A DNA stretch of 64,000 nucleotides, taken from assembly GCF_010119935.1 (NCBI RefSeq), contig NZ_CP048209.1:4281001-4345000 (forward strand), read 5' to 3'. Below, in pieces: positions 33,041-42,468 of this stretch. Source of the stretch: Paenibacillus lycopersici. GTDB lineage: Bacteria; Bacillota; Bacilli; Paenibacillales; Paenibacillaceae. The notes below the pieces were generated by a model. The model ran no database searches, had not been told where the DNA came from, and worked only from the letters and a program-made list of their open reading frames with translations. A program made the translations under genes and the position numbers. The number at the start of each line of letters is the position of its first letter. Positions within the stretch are counted from its first letter, which is position 1.

Positions 33041-34576
33041 TCAAGCGATATCGCCTTTCGCCGCAGCTTCCGCCAGAAGCGCCGATGTTTCGGCAACGGG
33101 CGACGATGCCGCGGTCACCGGCGACGATCCGTTCCGCGACGTCAGCCCGCGCACCAGGGCGTTCAGATCGATGCCCGATACGCTCTTCAGCATTTCCGGC
33201 GCCGTCGCCATCAGCGACGTGACGTAATTGCTGACGCGGGCAGCGCCTTCGCCGTGACCGGTATCGACGACGGTCAGCTTGTCGATCGCGCCGATCGGCT
33301 CGGCGACTTTGCCGGCCAGCTCCGGCAGCATCTTCACGATAATATCGAGCACGGCCGCTTCGCCGAACGATTCGAACGCGTGGGCCAGCTTCTCCTTCGC
33401 TTCCGCTTCCGCCAAGCCGCGCAGACGGATGACATCGGCTTCCGCCGTGCCTTTCGCCCGTTCGGCGTCCGCGATCGCGAGACCTTCCAGCCGCTTCTGC
33501 TCCGCGTGCGCCTTCGCTTCCGCCTCGATTTGATACTGCGCGGCGTCCGCCTCGCGCATCCGCTTCGCCTTATCGGCTTCCGCCGCCTGCTCGACCGCGT
33601 ACCTGTCGGCGTCCGCCTTCTTCTTCACTTCCGCGTCGTACTGCTTCTCGCGGCGCAAAATTTCTTTGCCCTCGAGATCGATCTCGCGCTCTTTCCGCAC
33701 GAGCTCGACCTGCATCTGTTCTTCGACGACGGACTGCTTGGCGCGCGCTTCCTGAATGGCGTAAGCCTGGTCGGCTTCCGCCTTGGCGGAATCCTGTTCC
33801 TTCTTGAAGGAAGCGACCTTCAATTCCTTATCCTTGGCCGCTTCCGCGATATGCGTATCGCGCAGCAGCTCGGCCTTCAAGCCTTCTTCTTCAGCGCGTG
33901 CCTTCTGAATCCGGGAATCCCGCACCGCTTCGGCTTCGGCGATGTCGGCATCGCGCTTGACGGCGGCGATGCGCGGCTTGCCGAGCGCTTCCAAGTATCC
34001 GTGCTTGTCGCGCACATCCTTGATCGTGAACGAAACGATCTGCAGCCCCATCTTCTTCAAATCCCGCGCCGCGACGCTCTGCGCTTCCTGCGCGAATTTA
34101 TCGCGGTTCCGGTATACTTCCTCCACGGTCATGCCGCCGAGGATCGAGCGCAGATGGCCTTCAAGCACTTCCTGCGCCTCGCCCTTGAGCGCCTCCGTCG
34201 GTTTGCCCAGGAACTGCTCGGCGGCCGTCGCGACGTCTTCGACGGAACCGCCGATCTTGATAATGGCAACGCCGTCGCAGAATACCGGAACGCCCTGCTC
34301 GGTGAACACTTCCGGCGTCGACACGTCGAGCTTGTGGGACAGCAGCGACAAGAAGTCCGCTTTCTGAACGACCGGCAGGATGAACGCGCCGCCGCCCCGG
34401 ACGATTTTGTTCTTGCGTCCCGACTCGTCGACCGCGACGTTGTGACTGCCCAGGAAGGACCCCGTGACGATCATCGCTTTATCCGGTCCGACGGTCCGGT
34501 ATCTGGCCCAGAAGGCCAAGCCAAGCAGAATTAATACGCCGACGACGACCGCCGGAATGATCAAATAATCAGGCAT
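33041..34576 (-). CDS. floT: Flotillin FloT (YuaG)
   Basis: 511 residues. An N-terminal membrane segment (IIPAVVVGVLILLGLAFWARY) is followed by an SPFH/band-7 domain (about 30-210) and a long coiled coil rich in Ala-Glu repeats (about 220-400), then a C-terminal oligomerisation region. Flotillins form membrane microdomain scaffolds and affect fluidity, secretion and signalling in B. subtilis. The adjacent NfeD-like gene upstream and a SigW-type promoter match the yuaF-floT operon of B. subtilis. AGAGGGG lies 9-10 bp before the ATG. Confidence 0.95.
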   Translation of the reverse strand: MPDYLIIPAVVVGVLILLGLAFWARYRTVGPDKAMIVTGSFLGSHNVAVDESGRKNKIVRGGGAFILPVVQKADFLSLLSHKLDVSTPEVFTEQGVPVFCDGVAIIKIGGSVEDVATAAEQFLGKPTEALKGEAQEVLEGHLRSILGGMTVEEVYRNRDKFAQEAQSVAARDLKKMGLQIVSFTIKDVRDKHGYLEALGKPRIAAVKRDADIAEAEAVRDSRIQKARAEEEGLKAELLRDTHIAEAAKDKELKVASFKKEQDSAKAEADQAYAIQEARAKQSVVEEQMQVELVRKEREIDLEGKEILRREKQYDAEVKKKADADRYAVEQAAEADKAKRMREADAAQYQIEAEAKAHAEQKRLEGLAIADAERAKGTAEADVIRLRGLAEAEAKEKLAHAFESFGEAAVLDIIVKMLPELAGKVAEPIGAIDKLTVVDTGHGEGAARVSNYVTSLMATAPEMLKSVSGIDLNALVRGLTSRNGSSPVTAASSPVAETSALLAEAAAKGDIA

Positions 34577-34604
34577 GTAATAACTTCCCCTCTCTTTCGT
34601 GCGT

Positions 34605-35132
34605 CTAGAGCTCTAATTTCGATACGAGAAGCGTATGCGCTTCGATGCCGATCACGACGATGCGCGAACCGGCTGCGATCTCCGTGCCGTCGAAGCTCGC
34701 GGCAATATGGTTCGACAAGCCCACGCCGGCTTTCACCGTCACTTCGCCGAACCCGCTCGCCGGAATCGGCACGGTCACCTCGCCTCTCATGCCGGTCAGT
34801 TCTTTCATGGAGTAGCCGGTCGAATGCTCGCTCCGCTCCATGGGGCGAATGTACGCATAGTACACGCCGATCGCCGCTGCCACGGCCCCAAGCGCGGCTA
34901 ACGCCGCGTTCGCCGCATGACCGAACCCGCTGTGATGCTCAAGCAGCAAGCCCGCGCCGCCAAAGACGGTCACGCCGCCGACGACGGCCGTCGGCTTCAG
35001 AACGGGCACCCCGTCCAGCGACAGGAAATCGAGCACGCCGTCGAGCGCGAGGCTGAGCCAGTCGCCCAATACGACGCTGACGAGCGCGAACAGAATGCCG
35101 GCAATCAAACAGCCGAGATAGAGTCCTTCCAT
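34605..35132 (-). CDS. yuaF: NfeD-like membrane protein (YuaF type)
   Basis: 175 residues: several N-terminal membrane segments (GCLIAGILFALVSVVLG, later AALAALGAVAAAIGVYYAY), then a soluble beta-barrel (OB-fold) NfeD domain at about 110-175 with ELTGMRGEVTVPIPASGFGEV and VIGIEAHTLLVSKLEL. NfeD-family proteins without a protease domain act next to flotillins. It is encoded 28 bp upstream of floT, with a GGGAGGG ribosome binding site. The operon is led by a SigW-type promoter. Confidence 0.88.
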   Translation of the reverse strand: MEGLYLGCLIAGILFALVSVVLGDWLSLALDGVLDFLSLDGVPVLKPTAVVGGVTVFGGAGLLLEHHSGFGHAANAALAALGAVAAAIGVYYAYIRPMERSEHSTGYSMKELTGMRGEVTVPIPASGFGEVTVKAGVGLSNHIAASFDGTEIAAGSRIVVIGIEAHTLLVSKLEL

Positions 35133-35186
35133 GCCCTCCCTCCCATTCCTTGAATTCCATAATATTGAATCGCATCCGATATTTAT

Positions 35187-35212
35187 TACGTCGCCGCGAA
35201 GAAGAAGTTTCG
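35187..35212 (-). promoter_or_regulatory. SigW-type promoter of the yuaF-floT operon
   Basis: On the minus strand CGAAAC (35212-35207), exactly 16 bp, CGTA (35190-35187). SigW promoters read TGAAAC-N16-CGTA, so only the first base differs. The orthologous B. subtilis operon is SigW-controlled. Confidence 0.78.
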
Positions 35213-35319
35213 CCGCCGAAGGAAGCGATTGCTCCGAAAATGTCGAAACATGCCGTCATCGCTGCAATTGCAACGGAAGTAAGCAAGGCCAAGAAGCTTA
35301 TAGTACTAGGCAATATATG

Positions 35320-36576
35320 CTAGCGGAGGACCACTTTCACGAACTTCCGCTTGCCGACCTGGATAATGTCGCCGTCGGCCGGCACGACGTCCGCCGTCCA
35401 ATCCTCGATCCGCCGCTCGTTGATGCGCACGGCGCCCTGCTGCACGCTCCGTTTCGCTTCGCTGACGGAAGGCTGCAGGCCGAGCGCCGTAAGCAGCTTC
35501 AGAATGCGGATCCGGCCATCCTCCAGCTCCGCCGCCGGCAATGCCGCTTCCTCAATGTCGTCCGGCAGCGACCGCTTCTGGAACACGGCAATAAAATGCC
35601 GCTCGGCCGCCTCCGCCGCGGCTTCGCCGTGGTACATCCCCACGAACATGCGGGCCAAGGCCATCTTGACATCGCGCGGATGCTTGCTGCCGTCCGCGAT
35701 GCCGGCGCGAAGCTGCTCCAGCTCCTCGCCGCCGACAGCCGTCGCAAGCTCGTAGTACGTCAGCATCAGCTCGTCGGGAACCGACATCGTTTTGCCGTAG
35801 ATTTCGTTCGGCTCTTCGTCGATGCCGATGTAGTTGCCCAAGCTTTTGCTCATCTTGTTCACGCCGTCCAAGCCTGCGATGAGCGGCATCATGATCGCGG
35901 CCTGCGCCGCTTTGCCGTATTCCTTCTGCAGCGTGCGGCCCATCAGCACGTTGAATGTCTGGTCGGTGCCGCCGAGCTCCACGTCGGTCTCCAGGGCGAC
36001 GGAATCGTAGCCCTGCATAAGCGGGTAGAAGAATTCATGAATGCTGATCGGCTGCCCGGACTGATAGCGCTTCGTAAAATCGTCCCGTTCGAGCATGCGC
36101 GCGACCGTCACTTTCGCCGCAAGCGTTACGACCTCCGCGAAGTTCATCGCGCCGAGCCAGTCGGAATTGTAGTAGACCGTCGTCTTGGCCGGGTCGAGCA
36201 GCTTGTAGATTTGCTTCTGGTACGTCTCGGCATTCCGCTTCACGTCCTCTTCGCTCAGCTGCTTGCGCGTCTCGGATTTCCCCGTCGGATCGCCGATACG
36301 GCCCGTAAAATCGCCGATGATGAGCTGTACGTCATGGCCGAGCTGCTGAAATTGCTTCAGCTTGTGGAGCACGACCGTATGCCCGATATGAATGTCCGGC
36401 GCGGACGGATCGAGCCCGAGCTTCACTTTAAGCGGCGTGCCCGTCGCCACGGCGTTCGCCACTTTTGCTTTCAAATCCTCTTCCGGCACGATCTCGGCGA
36501 CACCCCGCCGAATGACCGCCATTTGCCGCTCGACTTCCTGCTGCTGCGCGGCCGTCAGCTGTTCCCATTTCACCAT
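35320..36576 (-). CDS. tyrS: Tyrosyl-tRNA synthetase, TyrZ type
   Basis: 418 residues. The class I signatures are HIGH (63-66, in [13 protein letters not shown]) and KMSKS (241-245); the tyrosine pocket YNSDWLG and the C-terminal S4-like RNA-binding domain ([19 protein letters not shown]) are present. The [20 protein letters not shown] block is of the TyrZ branch rather than the more common TyrS branch of Bacillus. A T-box leader precedes it, so expression rises when tRNA-Tyr is uncharged. The ATG follows GGGAGAG by about 9 bp. Confidence 0.95.
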   Translation of the reverse strand: MVKWEQLTAAQQQEVERQMAVIRRGVAEIVPEEDLKAKVANAVATGTPLKVKLGLDPSAPDIHIGHTVVLHKLKQFQQLGHDVQLIIGDFTGRIGDPTGKSETRKQLSEEDVKRNAETYQKQIYKLLDPAKTTVYYNSDWLGAMNFAEVVTLAAKVTVARMLERDDFTKRYQSGQPISIHEFFYPLMQGYDSVALETDVELGGTDQTFNVLMGRTLQKEYGKAAQAAIMMPLIAGLDGVNKMSKSLGNYIGIDEEPNEIYGKTMSVPDELMLTYYELATAVGGEELEQLRAGIADGSKHPRDVKMALARMFVGMYHGEAAAEAAERHFIAVFQKRSLPDDIEEAALPAAELEDGRIRILKLLTALGLQPSVSEAKRSVQQGAVRINERRIEDWTADVVPADGDIIQVGKRKFVKVVLR

Positions 36577-36975
36577 GCGAACCCACTCTCCCTATCAGAA
36601 AATGACAAAAAATCCTTCTCGTCTCAAGGGACGAGAAGGATTAGCTCGCGGTACCACCCTCGTTAGAGCCGCCGGGTTCCCCGCAGCATCGGGTTCATGC
36701 TGACAGGCATGCCTGCGCTTCGGCTCTCACTTCATTTCATAACGGATCTTATCCGGATGCAGACTACTGGAAGAACCGCTGCCCCAAGAACAGGCAACCG
36801 TCCGCTCGCGCGTTCGTCCGATCAGCTCAAGGCGGTAATTCAACATACGGCGCGTGCCGGTTCGCACCTGCCACCGGCTCTCTGGTATCGCGGTCCGCAT
36901 CTCTACTGATGCCCATCATCGCATTGTCGATATGCAGTTGTTGCGAAGCCGGTACGGCCATGGCCGTTAACCTTG
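36577..36975 (-). promoter_or_regulatory. T-box riboswitch leader of tyrS
   Basis: A ~400-nt leader. The T-box core AGGGTGGTACCGCG is at 36660-36647, and the terminator AATCCTTCTCGT/ACGAGAAGGATT with T6 is at 36642-36605. Upstream, the AGAGAGCCGGTGG block is preceded by GATACC, giving a TAC (Tyr) specifier triplet near 36887-36885. Uncharged tRNA-Tyr binding stabilises the antiterminator. The conserved core is unmistakable; the specifier position is read by analogy. Confidence 0.92.
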
Positions 36976-36981
36976 TATCAG

Positions 36982-37011
36982 GTTATACCACAGGGCGGCG
37001 AGAGAAGTCAA
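36982..37011 (-). promoter_or_regulatory. SigA promoter of the tyrS T-box transcript
   Basis: TTGACT (37011-37006), 18 bp, TATAAC (36987-36982) on the minus strand; start near 36975. Confidence 0.7.
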
Positions 37012-37090
37012 CGGCTGCCCGCCGAAAGCGGGGAAATGGTCGAGGAACCGACATTTTCACGGCCCAAGCCCTCCTTCAAATGGCGATTTA

Positions 37091-37099
37091 TGCTATAAT
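37091..37099 (+). promoter_or_regulatory. Extended -10 promoter of the PBP gene
   Basis: TGCTATAAT, a perfect extended -10, 32 bp before the ATG. No good -35 is seen, which is usual with an extended -10. Confidence 0.6.
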
Positions 37100-37131
37100 A
37101 ATGGAGTTAATCGGAGGAGGCTAATCATTCT

Positions 37132-40100
37132 ATGGATCAAGACCGACAACAGCACGCCAAAGGTTACAGCAAATGGCGGACCTTCGGGATCGTGACGTTG
37201 ATAACGTTTAAATGGCTCTTTATCTTCGGACTATTAATCGGATTATTCGCTACGGCCGCCGTTGCCGGCTACGTGGCCTCATTCGTTAAGGATGAACCCG
37301 TTCGCTCGCGGGAAGAAATGGAAGCGAAAATCAATGAGAACGCCGTCACGGGGTTCGTCTACTTCAACGATGGACAAACCCCCGTCGGTCAATTGCGCAC
37401 GGAGGAAGACCGGCGCCTGATCAAGCGGGAAGATATTCCGCCGCAGGTCGTCAACGCCGTGCTCGCGACGGAAGACAACAACTTCTATAAGCACGTCGGG
37501 ATCGACTTCAACGGACTCGCCCGCGCGGTCAAGCAGAAGGTGCTGAACGAGGATACGCAGACCGGCGGCAGTACGCTGACGCAGCAATTGGTGCGCCAGG
37601 TGTTCCTGACCCTGGACAAGACCGACAGCCGGAAGGTGAAGGAAATTTTCCTCTCGCTGCGGATCGAGCGCTTCTTGACCAAGGACGAAATCCTGACCGC
37701 GTATTTGAACAAAGTGCAGTTCGGCACGGGCAACACCGGCTACAACCTGTACGGTATCAAAGCGGCAGCCAAAGGCATCTTCAACATTACCGATCTGAAC
37801 CAGCTGAACATCGCGCAATCCGCGTATTTGGCCGGTTTGCCGCAGCGCCCGTCAGCTTATACGGCCTTTACGAGCAAAGGCAAATTCAACCCCTCCGGCT
37901 TCAAGCTCTCCATGGACCGGCAGCGCCTCGTATTGAAACGGATGCTGGAAACGGGCCGCATCAGCCAGGAGCAATACGACGAGGCATTGACCTTCGACAT
38001 CGAGAAATCGCTGGCCAAGCCGACGGAGAAAGCTTATTCGACGTTCCCGTTCCTGATGCTGGAATCCGAGCGTCAAGCGGCGGAGCTGCTCGTTCTGCAC
38101 GACAATCCGGACTTGAAGCCCGAAGACGTCAAGAAGAAGGAGAACGCGCAGCTGCTCGAAGCGGCGCATCAGAATTTGCTCCGCGGCGGCTATCACATCT
38201 TCACGACGATCGATAAGAAAGTGTACAATTCGATGCACAAGGTCGGCTCGGATCCGAACAATTTCGGCGGCGACAGCAAGGAGAAAGGCCTTGAGCAGAC
38301 GGGCGCCATCATGCTGGATCACAAGACCGGCGCCATTCTCGGCATGCTCGAAGGGCGCGACTTCTATACCGAGCAGTTGAACCACGCGACCCAAATGACC
38401 CGTCAGCCGGGCTCCACCATGAAGCCGATCGCCGCTTACCTGCCGGCCATCGAGAAAGGCTTGATTCAACCGGCGAGCATCATCGACGATTCGCCGATCG
38501 TCATGAAGGACGGCCAGAAGGGCTTCCATATCCCGATGAACGTGACGAACAAGTTCTACGGGCTCGTAACGGCGAGAGACGCGCTGAACCGCTCGCTGAA
38601 TATTCCGGCGCTTAAAGTGTTCAACAACATCGTGACGATCCCCGAAGCGTGGAAGTTCGCGCGCAAGCTCGGCATCACGACGATTCAGCCGGAAGACGAC
38701 TATGCGCAAACCGGCGTCATCGGCGGTCTGAGCATCGGGGTCTCCGTCGAGGAGCTGACCAACGCGTACGGCGCGATCGCCGACAAGGGCGTCTTCAACG
38801 ATGCGTACATGATCAGCAAAATCACCGATGCGAACGGCAATATCGTCTACCAGCACGAAGACAAGCCGCTTCGCGTCTTCTCGGAGCAGACGGCCTTCCT
38901 CATGACCGATATGCTGCGGACGGTCATTTCCGAACCGCAAGGCTCCGGTCATAAAATCACGTCGTATTTCAAAAACTACGGCAAAATTCCGGTCGTCGGC
39001 AAAACCGGCTCGACTCAAAGCTACGGCGACGTATGGTTCATGGGCTTCACGCCGGACATTACGCTCGGCGTATGGGTCGGCTACGAGAAGCAGAAGAACA
39101 CGCTGTCCAAGCCGGAGCGGGAACGAGCCCGCATTATCTGGTCGGATATCATGAACGAAGTGACGACCGAACGTCCGGAGCTCTTCCCGACCAAGGAGTT
39201 CACGATGCCTTCGGGCATCGCCAAGGCGACCGTATCCAGCCTGAGCGGCAAACTTCCGACCGATTTGACCCGCAGCGCGGGCAAGACGGTGACGGATTGG
39301 TTCAACACGAAGTTCCTGCCGAAGGAGCCGGACGATGCGCTGGTCAAGATGTCCGTTATCTCCTACAACGGGGTCAACTACATCCCGCAGCCGACTACCC
39401 CTGCGGACATGGTCAAGGAATTGCTCGTCGTCAAACGCGAGAAGCCGCTTGACCAGCTGATGCAGGAAATCGAAGCGGCGCAGGCGAAGCTGCCGGCCGA
39501 CAGCCGCAGGCCGATGAGCGTCTACGTCCCTGCCGACGCCGGCAAGGACGCGCCTTCCATCGTCGATCCGCGCGTCGACGACGGCAGAGCGCCGAGCCCG
39601 CCTTCGAACGTGACGCTCGAGACGGTATCGACGACGAGCGCTTACCGCATTGCATTCAATCCGTCGCCGGAGAAAGACGTTATCGGCTATCGGCTGTACC
39701 GTGCCGTCAATAACGGATCGTTCGCGAATACCGGCAGTCCGGTCCTGACGGGACAAGATACGAAGTTCGTCAGCTATATCGGCAGCGGCGGCATTTACTC
39801 GTACTACGTGACCGCCGTCGACGTCGCGGGCAGAGAGTCCGCTCCGAGCCCGATCGTCTCATCCGGCGGCGGCGCGTACGAGCCGCAAGGTCCCGGAATG
39901 ACATCCGACGGCGGCGCCCAGGACATTACGGGGCTTCCGCAAGATACCGGATCGCCTGCTAATGCAGGCACGACGACAATCGGAGGGAACGGTTCATCGG
40001 CCGCTCTCTCCGTTCCGGCCGCGCCAATGAACGTGTCGATCGACAGCACCGATATCGGCATTAAGCTGACTTGGGCCGACAATGCCACGGCGGAACAGGT

Positions 40101-40275
40101 AACCAGCTACAACGTGTACTACAGCCCGAGCCGAACCGGCAAGTACAGCAAGATCGGCTCTACGAACGAAGCGAGATTCGAATATGTATCGCCGTTAACA
40201 AGCGGCTACTTCCAAGTGAGCGCCGTGAACGAAACCGGCGAATCCCCGACTTCAAGTCCCGTCGGGCTTAAATAA
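37132..40275 (+). CDS. ponA: Class A penicillin-binding protein 1A with two FnIII domains
   Basis: 1047 residues. There is one N-terminal membrane anchor (about 20-52). The GT51 glycosyltransferase domain has EDNNFYKH (114-121, catalytic Glu114), GGSTLTQQLVRQ and the RKVKEIFLSLRIER block. The transpeptidase domain has SxxK (Ser428-Thr-Met-Lys431), SLN (488-490) and KTG (624-626). The C-terminus adds two fibronectin type III domains (about 820-905 and 960-1047) joined by a Gly/Pro/Ser linker. It polymerises and cross-links peptidoglycan outside the membrane. Class A enzymes usually end soon after the transpeptidase domain, so the tail is an addition. GGAGGAGG lies about 11 bp before the ATG. 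Confidence 0.95.
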   Translation: MDQDRQQHAKGYSKWRTFGIVTLITFKWLFIFGLLIGLFATAAVAGYVASFVKDEPVRSREEMEAKINENAVTGFVYFNDGQTPVGQLRTEEDRRLIKREDIPPQVVNAVLATEDNNFYKHVGIDFNGLARAVKQKVLNEDTQTGGSTLTQQLVRQVFLTLDKTDSRKVKEIFLSLRIERFLTKDEILTAYLNKVQFGTGNTGYNLYGIKAAAKGIFNITDLNQLNIAQSAYLAGLPQRPSAYTAFTSKGKFNPSGFKLSMDRQRLVLKRMLETGRISQEQYDEALTFDIEKSLAKPTEKAYSTFPFLMLESERQAAELLVLHDNPDLKPEDVKKKENAQLLEAAHQNLLRGGYHIFTTIDKKVYNSMHKVGSDPNNFGGDSKEKGLEQTGAIMLDHKTGAILGMLEGRDFYTEQLNHATQMTRQPGSTMKPIAAYLPAIEKGLIQPASIIDDSPIVMKDGQKGFHIPMNVTNKFYGLVTARDALNRSLNIPALKVFNNIVTIPEAWKFARKLGITTIQPEDDYAQTGVIGGLSIGVSVEELTNAYGAIADKGVFNDAYMISKITDANGNIVYQHEDKPLRVFSEQTAFLMTDMLRTVISEPQGSGHKITSYFKNYGKIPVVGKTGSTQSYGDVWFMGFTPDITLGVWVGYEKQKNTLSKPERERARIIWSDIMNEVTTERPELFPTKEFTMPSGIAKATVSSLSGKLPTDLTRSAGKTVTDWFNTKFLPKEPDDALVKMSVISYNGVNYIPQPTTPADMVKELLVVKREKPLDQLMQEIEAAQAKLPADSRRPMSVYVPADAGKDAPSIVDPRVDDGRAPSPPSNVTLETVSTTSAYRIAFNPSPEKDVIGYRLYRAVNNGSFANTGSPVLTGQDTKFVSYIGSGGIYSYYVTAVDVAGRESAPSPIVSSGGGAYEPQGPGMTSDGGAQDITGLPQDTGSPANAGTTTIGGNGSSAALSVPAAPMNVSIDSTDIGIKLTWADNATAEQVTSYNVYYSPSRTGKYSKIGSTNEARFEYVSPLTSGYFQVSAVNETGESPTSSPVGLK

Positions 40276-40280
40276 CAGCA

Positions 40281-40327
40281 AAAAAACCTTCCGATGCATC
40301 CGCTGGGATGCGTCGGAAGGTTTTTTT
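40281..40327 (+). terminator. Terminator of the PBP gene
   Basis: AAAAAACCTTCCGA pairs with TCGGAAGGTTTTTT, with an inner GCATCC/GGATGC stem; T7 follows. Confidence 0.93.
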
Positions 40328-40443
40328 GGGTTGTTCCTGCCGGCTGGCTGTCAAGCCGGCCGGCTAATATAGAGCCCGTGAGGCGCCTCCGCTGAGCTCT
40401 AAGAGCTGCCACCGCTGGACGGCGCCGATTTTCGCGAAATCGT

Positions 40444-40488
40444 GATTCATCTTCGTGTGATTCATCTTCGCGCGATTAATCTTCGATC
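40444..40488. repeat. Three tandem 15-bp repeats spanning the acsA stop codon
   Basis: gattcatcttcgtgt (40444-40458), gattcatcttcgcgc (40459-40473), gattaatcttcgatc (40474-40488). The acsA stop codon TAA lies in the third unit, where one base differs from a Glu codon present in the other two. Confidence 0.8.
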
Positions 40489-42200
40489 GTGGACAAATCG
40501 CCTGTCGGCAAATTCAGCTCCCACGCCTTCAGAACGCGGCGCATGATCTTGCCGCTGCGCGTCTTCGGCAGCTTATCCTTAAATTCGATTTCACGCGGCG
40601 CGGCGTGCGCGGAGAGGCCTTCTTTGACGAATTTCGTAATATCGGCCTTCAACTCGTCCGTAGCCGTGAAGCCCTCGCGAAGCGCCACGAACGCTTTAAT
40701 GATTTCGCCGCGCATCGGATCCGGCTTCCCGATAACCCCCGCTTCGGCTACCGCCGGATGCTCGACCAGCTTGCTCTCCACTTCGAACGGGCCTACCCGC
40801 TCGCCGGCCGTATTGATGACGTCGTCGATGCGGCCTTGGAACCAGAAATAGCCGTCCTCGTCGCGATAAGCGGAGTCGCCGGAAATGTACCAGCCCGCAA
40901 TGCGGAAATATTCCTCGTACTTGGCCGGATTGTTCCATACCTTGCGCATCATGGACGGCCAAGGCGTGCGAATGGCGAGGTTGCCCATTCGGTACGGCGG
41001 AAGCTCGTTGCCGCCGTCGTCGATGATCGCGGCCTGCACGCCCGGGATCGGCTTGCCCATGGAGCCCGGTTTAATGTCCATGCTCGGATAGTTGCAGATC
41101 AGCTGACCGCCCGTTTCCGTCATCCACCACGTATCGTGAATGCGCTGTTGATATACTTTCAATCCCCAGCGAACGACTTCCGGGTTCAGCGGCTCGCCGA
41201 CGCTCAGCACGTGGCGAAGGCTGGACAGGTTGAATTGGCCGACGACGTCGTCGCCTGCGCCCATGAGCATACGGAACGCGGTAGGCGCGCTGTACCATAC
41301 CGTTACGCCGTAGCGCTCGATCGTCTTGTACCAGTCCTGCGGACTGAAGCGTCCGCCGCGAATCACGTTCGTCGCGCCGTTCAGCCAAGGCGCGAAGATG
41401 CCGTACGACGTTCCCGTTACCCAGCCCGGGTCGGCCGTGCACCAATAAATATCGTCAGGCTGCAGATCAAGCACGACGCGGCCCGTAAAGTAGTGCTGGA
41501 TCATCGCGTTCTGTACGTGGAAGATGCCTTTCGGCTTGCCTGTCGAGCCCGACGTGTAGTGAATGAGCAAGCCGTCTTCGCGGCCCAGCCATTCGATCTC
41601 GGCTTCATCGGAAGCGTTGGCCATTTCGGCTTTATAATCGATAATGCCGCCGCCCGCCTGCACATCGTCGCCCATCACGATGATATGCTTCAGTTCCGGC
41701 AATTCCTCGCGCGGAATGCGCGACAGCAGCGCCGGCGTCGTCACGATCGCGACCGCGCCGCTATCCTGCAGACGGTCTCTGACCGCCGTTTCCATGAACG
41801 CTTCGAACAGCGGTCCGACCACTGCGCCCGCCTTCAGCGAGCCAAGGAGGCTGAAATACAGCTCCGGCGTGCGCGGCATGAAGATGAAAACCCGTTCACC
41901 CTTGGCAATGCCCAGTCCGCGAAGCACGTTGGCGAACCGGTTCGACTGCTTCGCCATCTCTGCGAACGTATAAGATTCGTCTCTTGCGTTGTCGCTATAG
42001 TAGAGAGCAATTTTGTCGCCGCGCCCTGCTTCGACATGACGGTCGATTGCTTCATAGGCCATGTTCACGTTGCCCGTTTCATGCCAGGAGAAATGCTGCT
42101 CGAGTTCATCGAAACTGAATTGCGCATAGGTTTCCTCATAGCTAGCCATGTTGGAGCCGGATGCCGTCGCCGGAATCCGTTCTTGATGCAAATTACTCAT
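40476..42200 (-). CDS. acsA: Acetyl-CoA synthetase (acetate-CoA ligase)
   Basis: 574 residues of the ANL superfamily. The P-loop-like YTSGSTGKPKGI, the TWWMTETGG motif and the C-terminal catalytic PKTRSGKIMRR (Lys551) are present. It activates acetate to acetyl-AMP then acetyl-CoA, supporting growth on acetate and recapture of overflow acetate. Lys551 is the residue acetylated by AcuA and deacetylated by AcuC in B. subtilis, and both genes lie divergently next door. The ATG follows AGGAGG by about 9 bp. A cre site overlaps its promoter start, which fits CcpA repression. Confidence 0.95.
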   Translation of the reverse strand: MSNLHQERIPATASGSNMASYEETYAQFSFDELEQHFSWHETGNVNMAYEAIDRHVEAGRGDKIALYYSDNARDESYTFAEMAKQSNRFANVLRGLGIAKGERVFIFMPRTPELYFSLLGSLKAGAVVGPLFEAFMETAVRDRLQDSGAVAIVTTPALLSRIPREELPELKHIIVMGDDVQAGGGIIDYKAEMANASDEAEIEWLGREDGLLIHYTSGSTGKPKGIFHVQNAMIQHYFTGRVVLDLQPDDIYWCTADPGWVTGTSYGIFAPWLNGATNVIRGGRFSPQDWYKTIERYGVTVWYSAPTAFRMLMGAGDDVVGQFNLSSLRHVLSVGEPLNPEVVRWGLKVYQQRIHDTWWMTETGGQLICNYPSMDIKPGSMGKPIPGVQAAIIDDGGNELPPYRMGNLAIRTPWPSMMRKVWNNPAKYEEYFRIAGWYISGDSAYRDEDGYFWFQGRIDDVINTAGERVGPFEVESKLVEHPAVAEAGVIGKPDPMRGEIIKAFVALREGFTATDELKADITKFVKEGLSAHAAPREIEFKDKLPKTRSGKIMRRVLKAWELNLPTGDLSTIED

Positions 42201-42256
42201 AAATCATCATCCTCCTGCCCATAGTAAAACCGATTTGTCTAGTTCGGATCAACGTC

Positions 42257-42277
42257 CGAATACGCTTTCATATTATA
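42257..42277 (-). promoter_or_regulatory. acsA -10 box and overlapping cre site
   Basis: On the minus strand TATAAT (42277-42272) is followed by TGAAAGCGTATTCG (42270-42257), which matches cre (TGNAANCGNWNNCA) at all but the last base. The cre would cover the transcription start, giving CcpA repression, as known for B. subtilis acsA. Confidence 0.75.
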
Positions 42278-42304
42278 TCATGCTTGCCGTAATTCAGGCC
42301 ATGC

Positions 42305-42333
42305 TTTTCATCCAACCTTTTTTTTGATATAAG
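42305..42333 (+). promoter_or_regulatory. SigA promoter of acuA-acuC
   Basis: TTTTCA (42305-42310), 17 bp, TATAAG (42328-42333). Start near 42340. Confidence 0.6.
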
Positions 42334-42349
42334 TAGGGTAGTACAAGGT

Positions 42350-42391
42350 GAAACGGCTTTCGGCGTCCTTTCGGCAGCGGAAGGCCGTTTC
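42350..42391 (+). other. Hairpin in the acuA leader
   Basis: GAAACGGC (42350-42357) pairs exactly with GCCGTTTC (42384-42391), with further pairing inside. It begins about 10 nt after the predicted transcription start, followed by ~78 nt to the ATG. No T-run follows. Confidence 0.5.
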
Positions 42392-42468
42392 ATGCCGGTG
42401 AAATATAAGCTTGCCTGTGCGCCCATAACGCTTGCAGCGACTTATATTGGAGAAAGGAGCCGACTTCA

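Noticed and set aside
32764-33096. Upstream extension of the second AraC gene by 111 codons
   Set aside because: It crosses a strong terminator hairpin, is Arg/Ser-rich and without motifs; a good ribosome binding site marks the ATG at 32763.
40206-40412. Small minus-strand frame after acsA
   Set aside because: It overlaps the terminator of the PBP gene and has no ribosome binding site.
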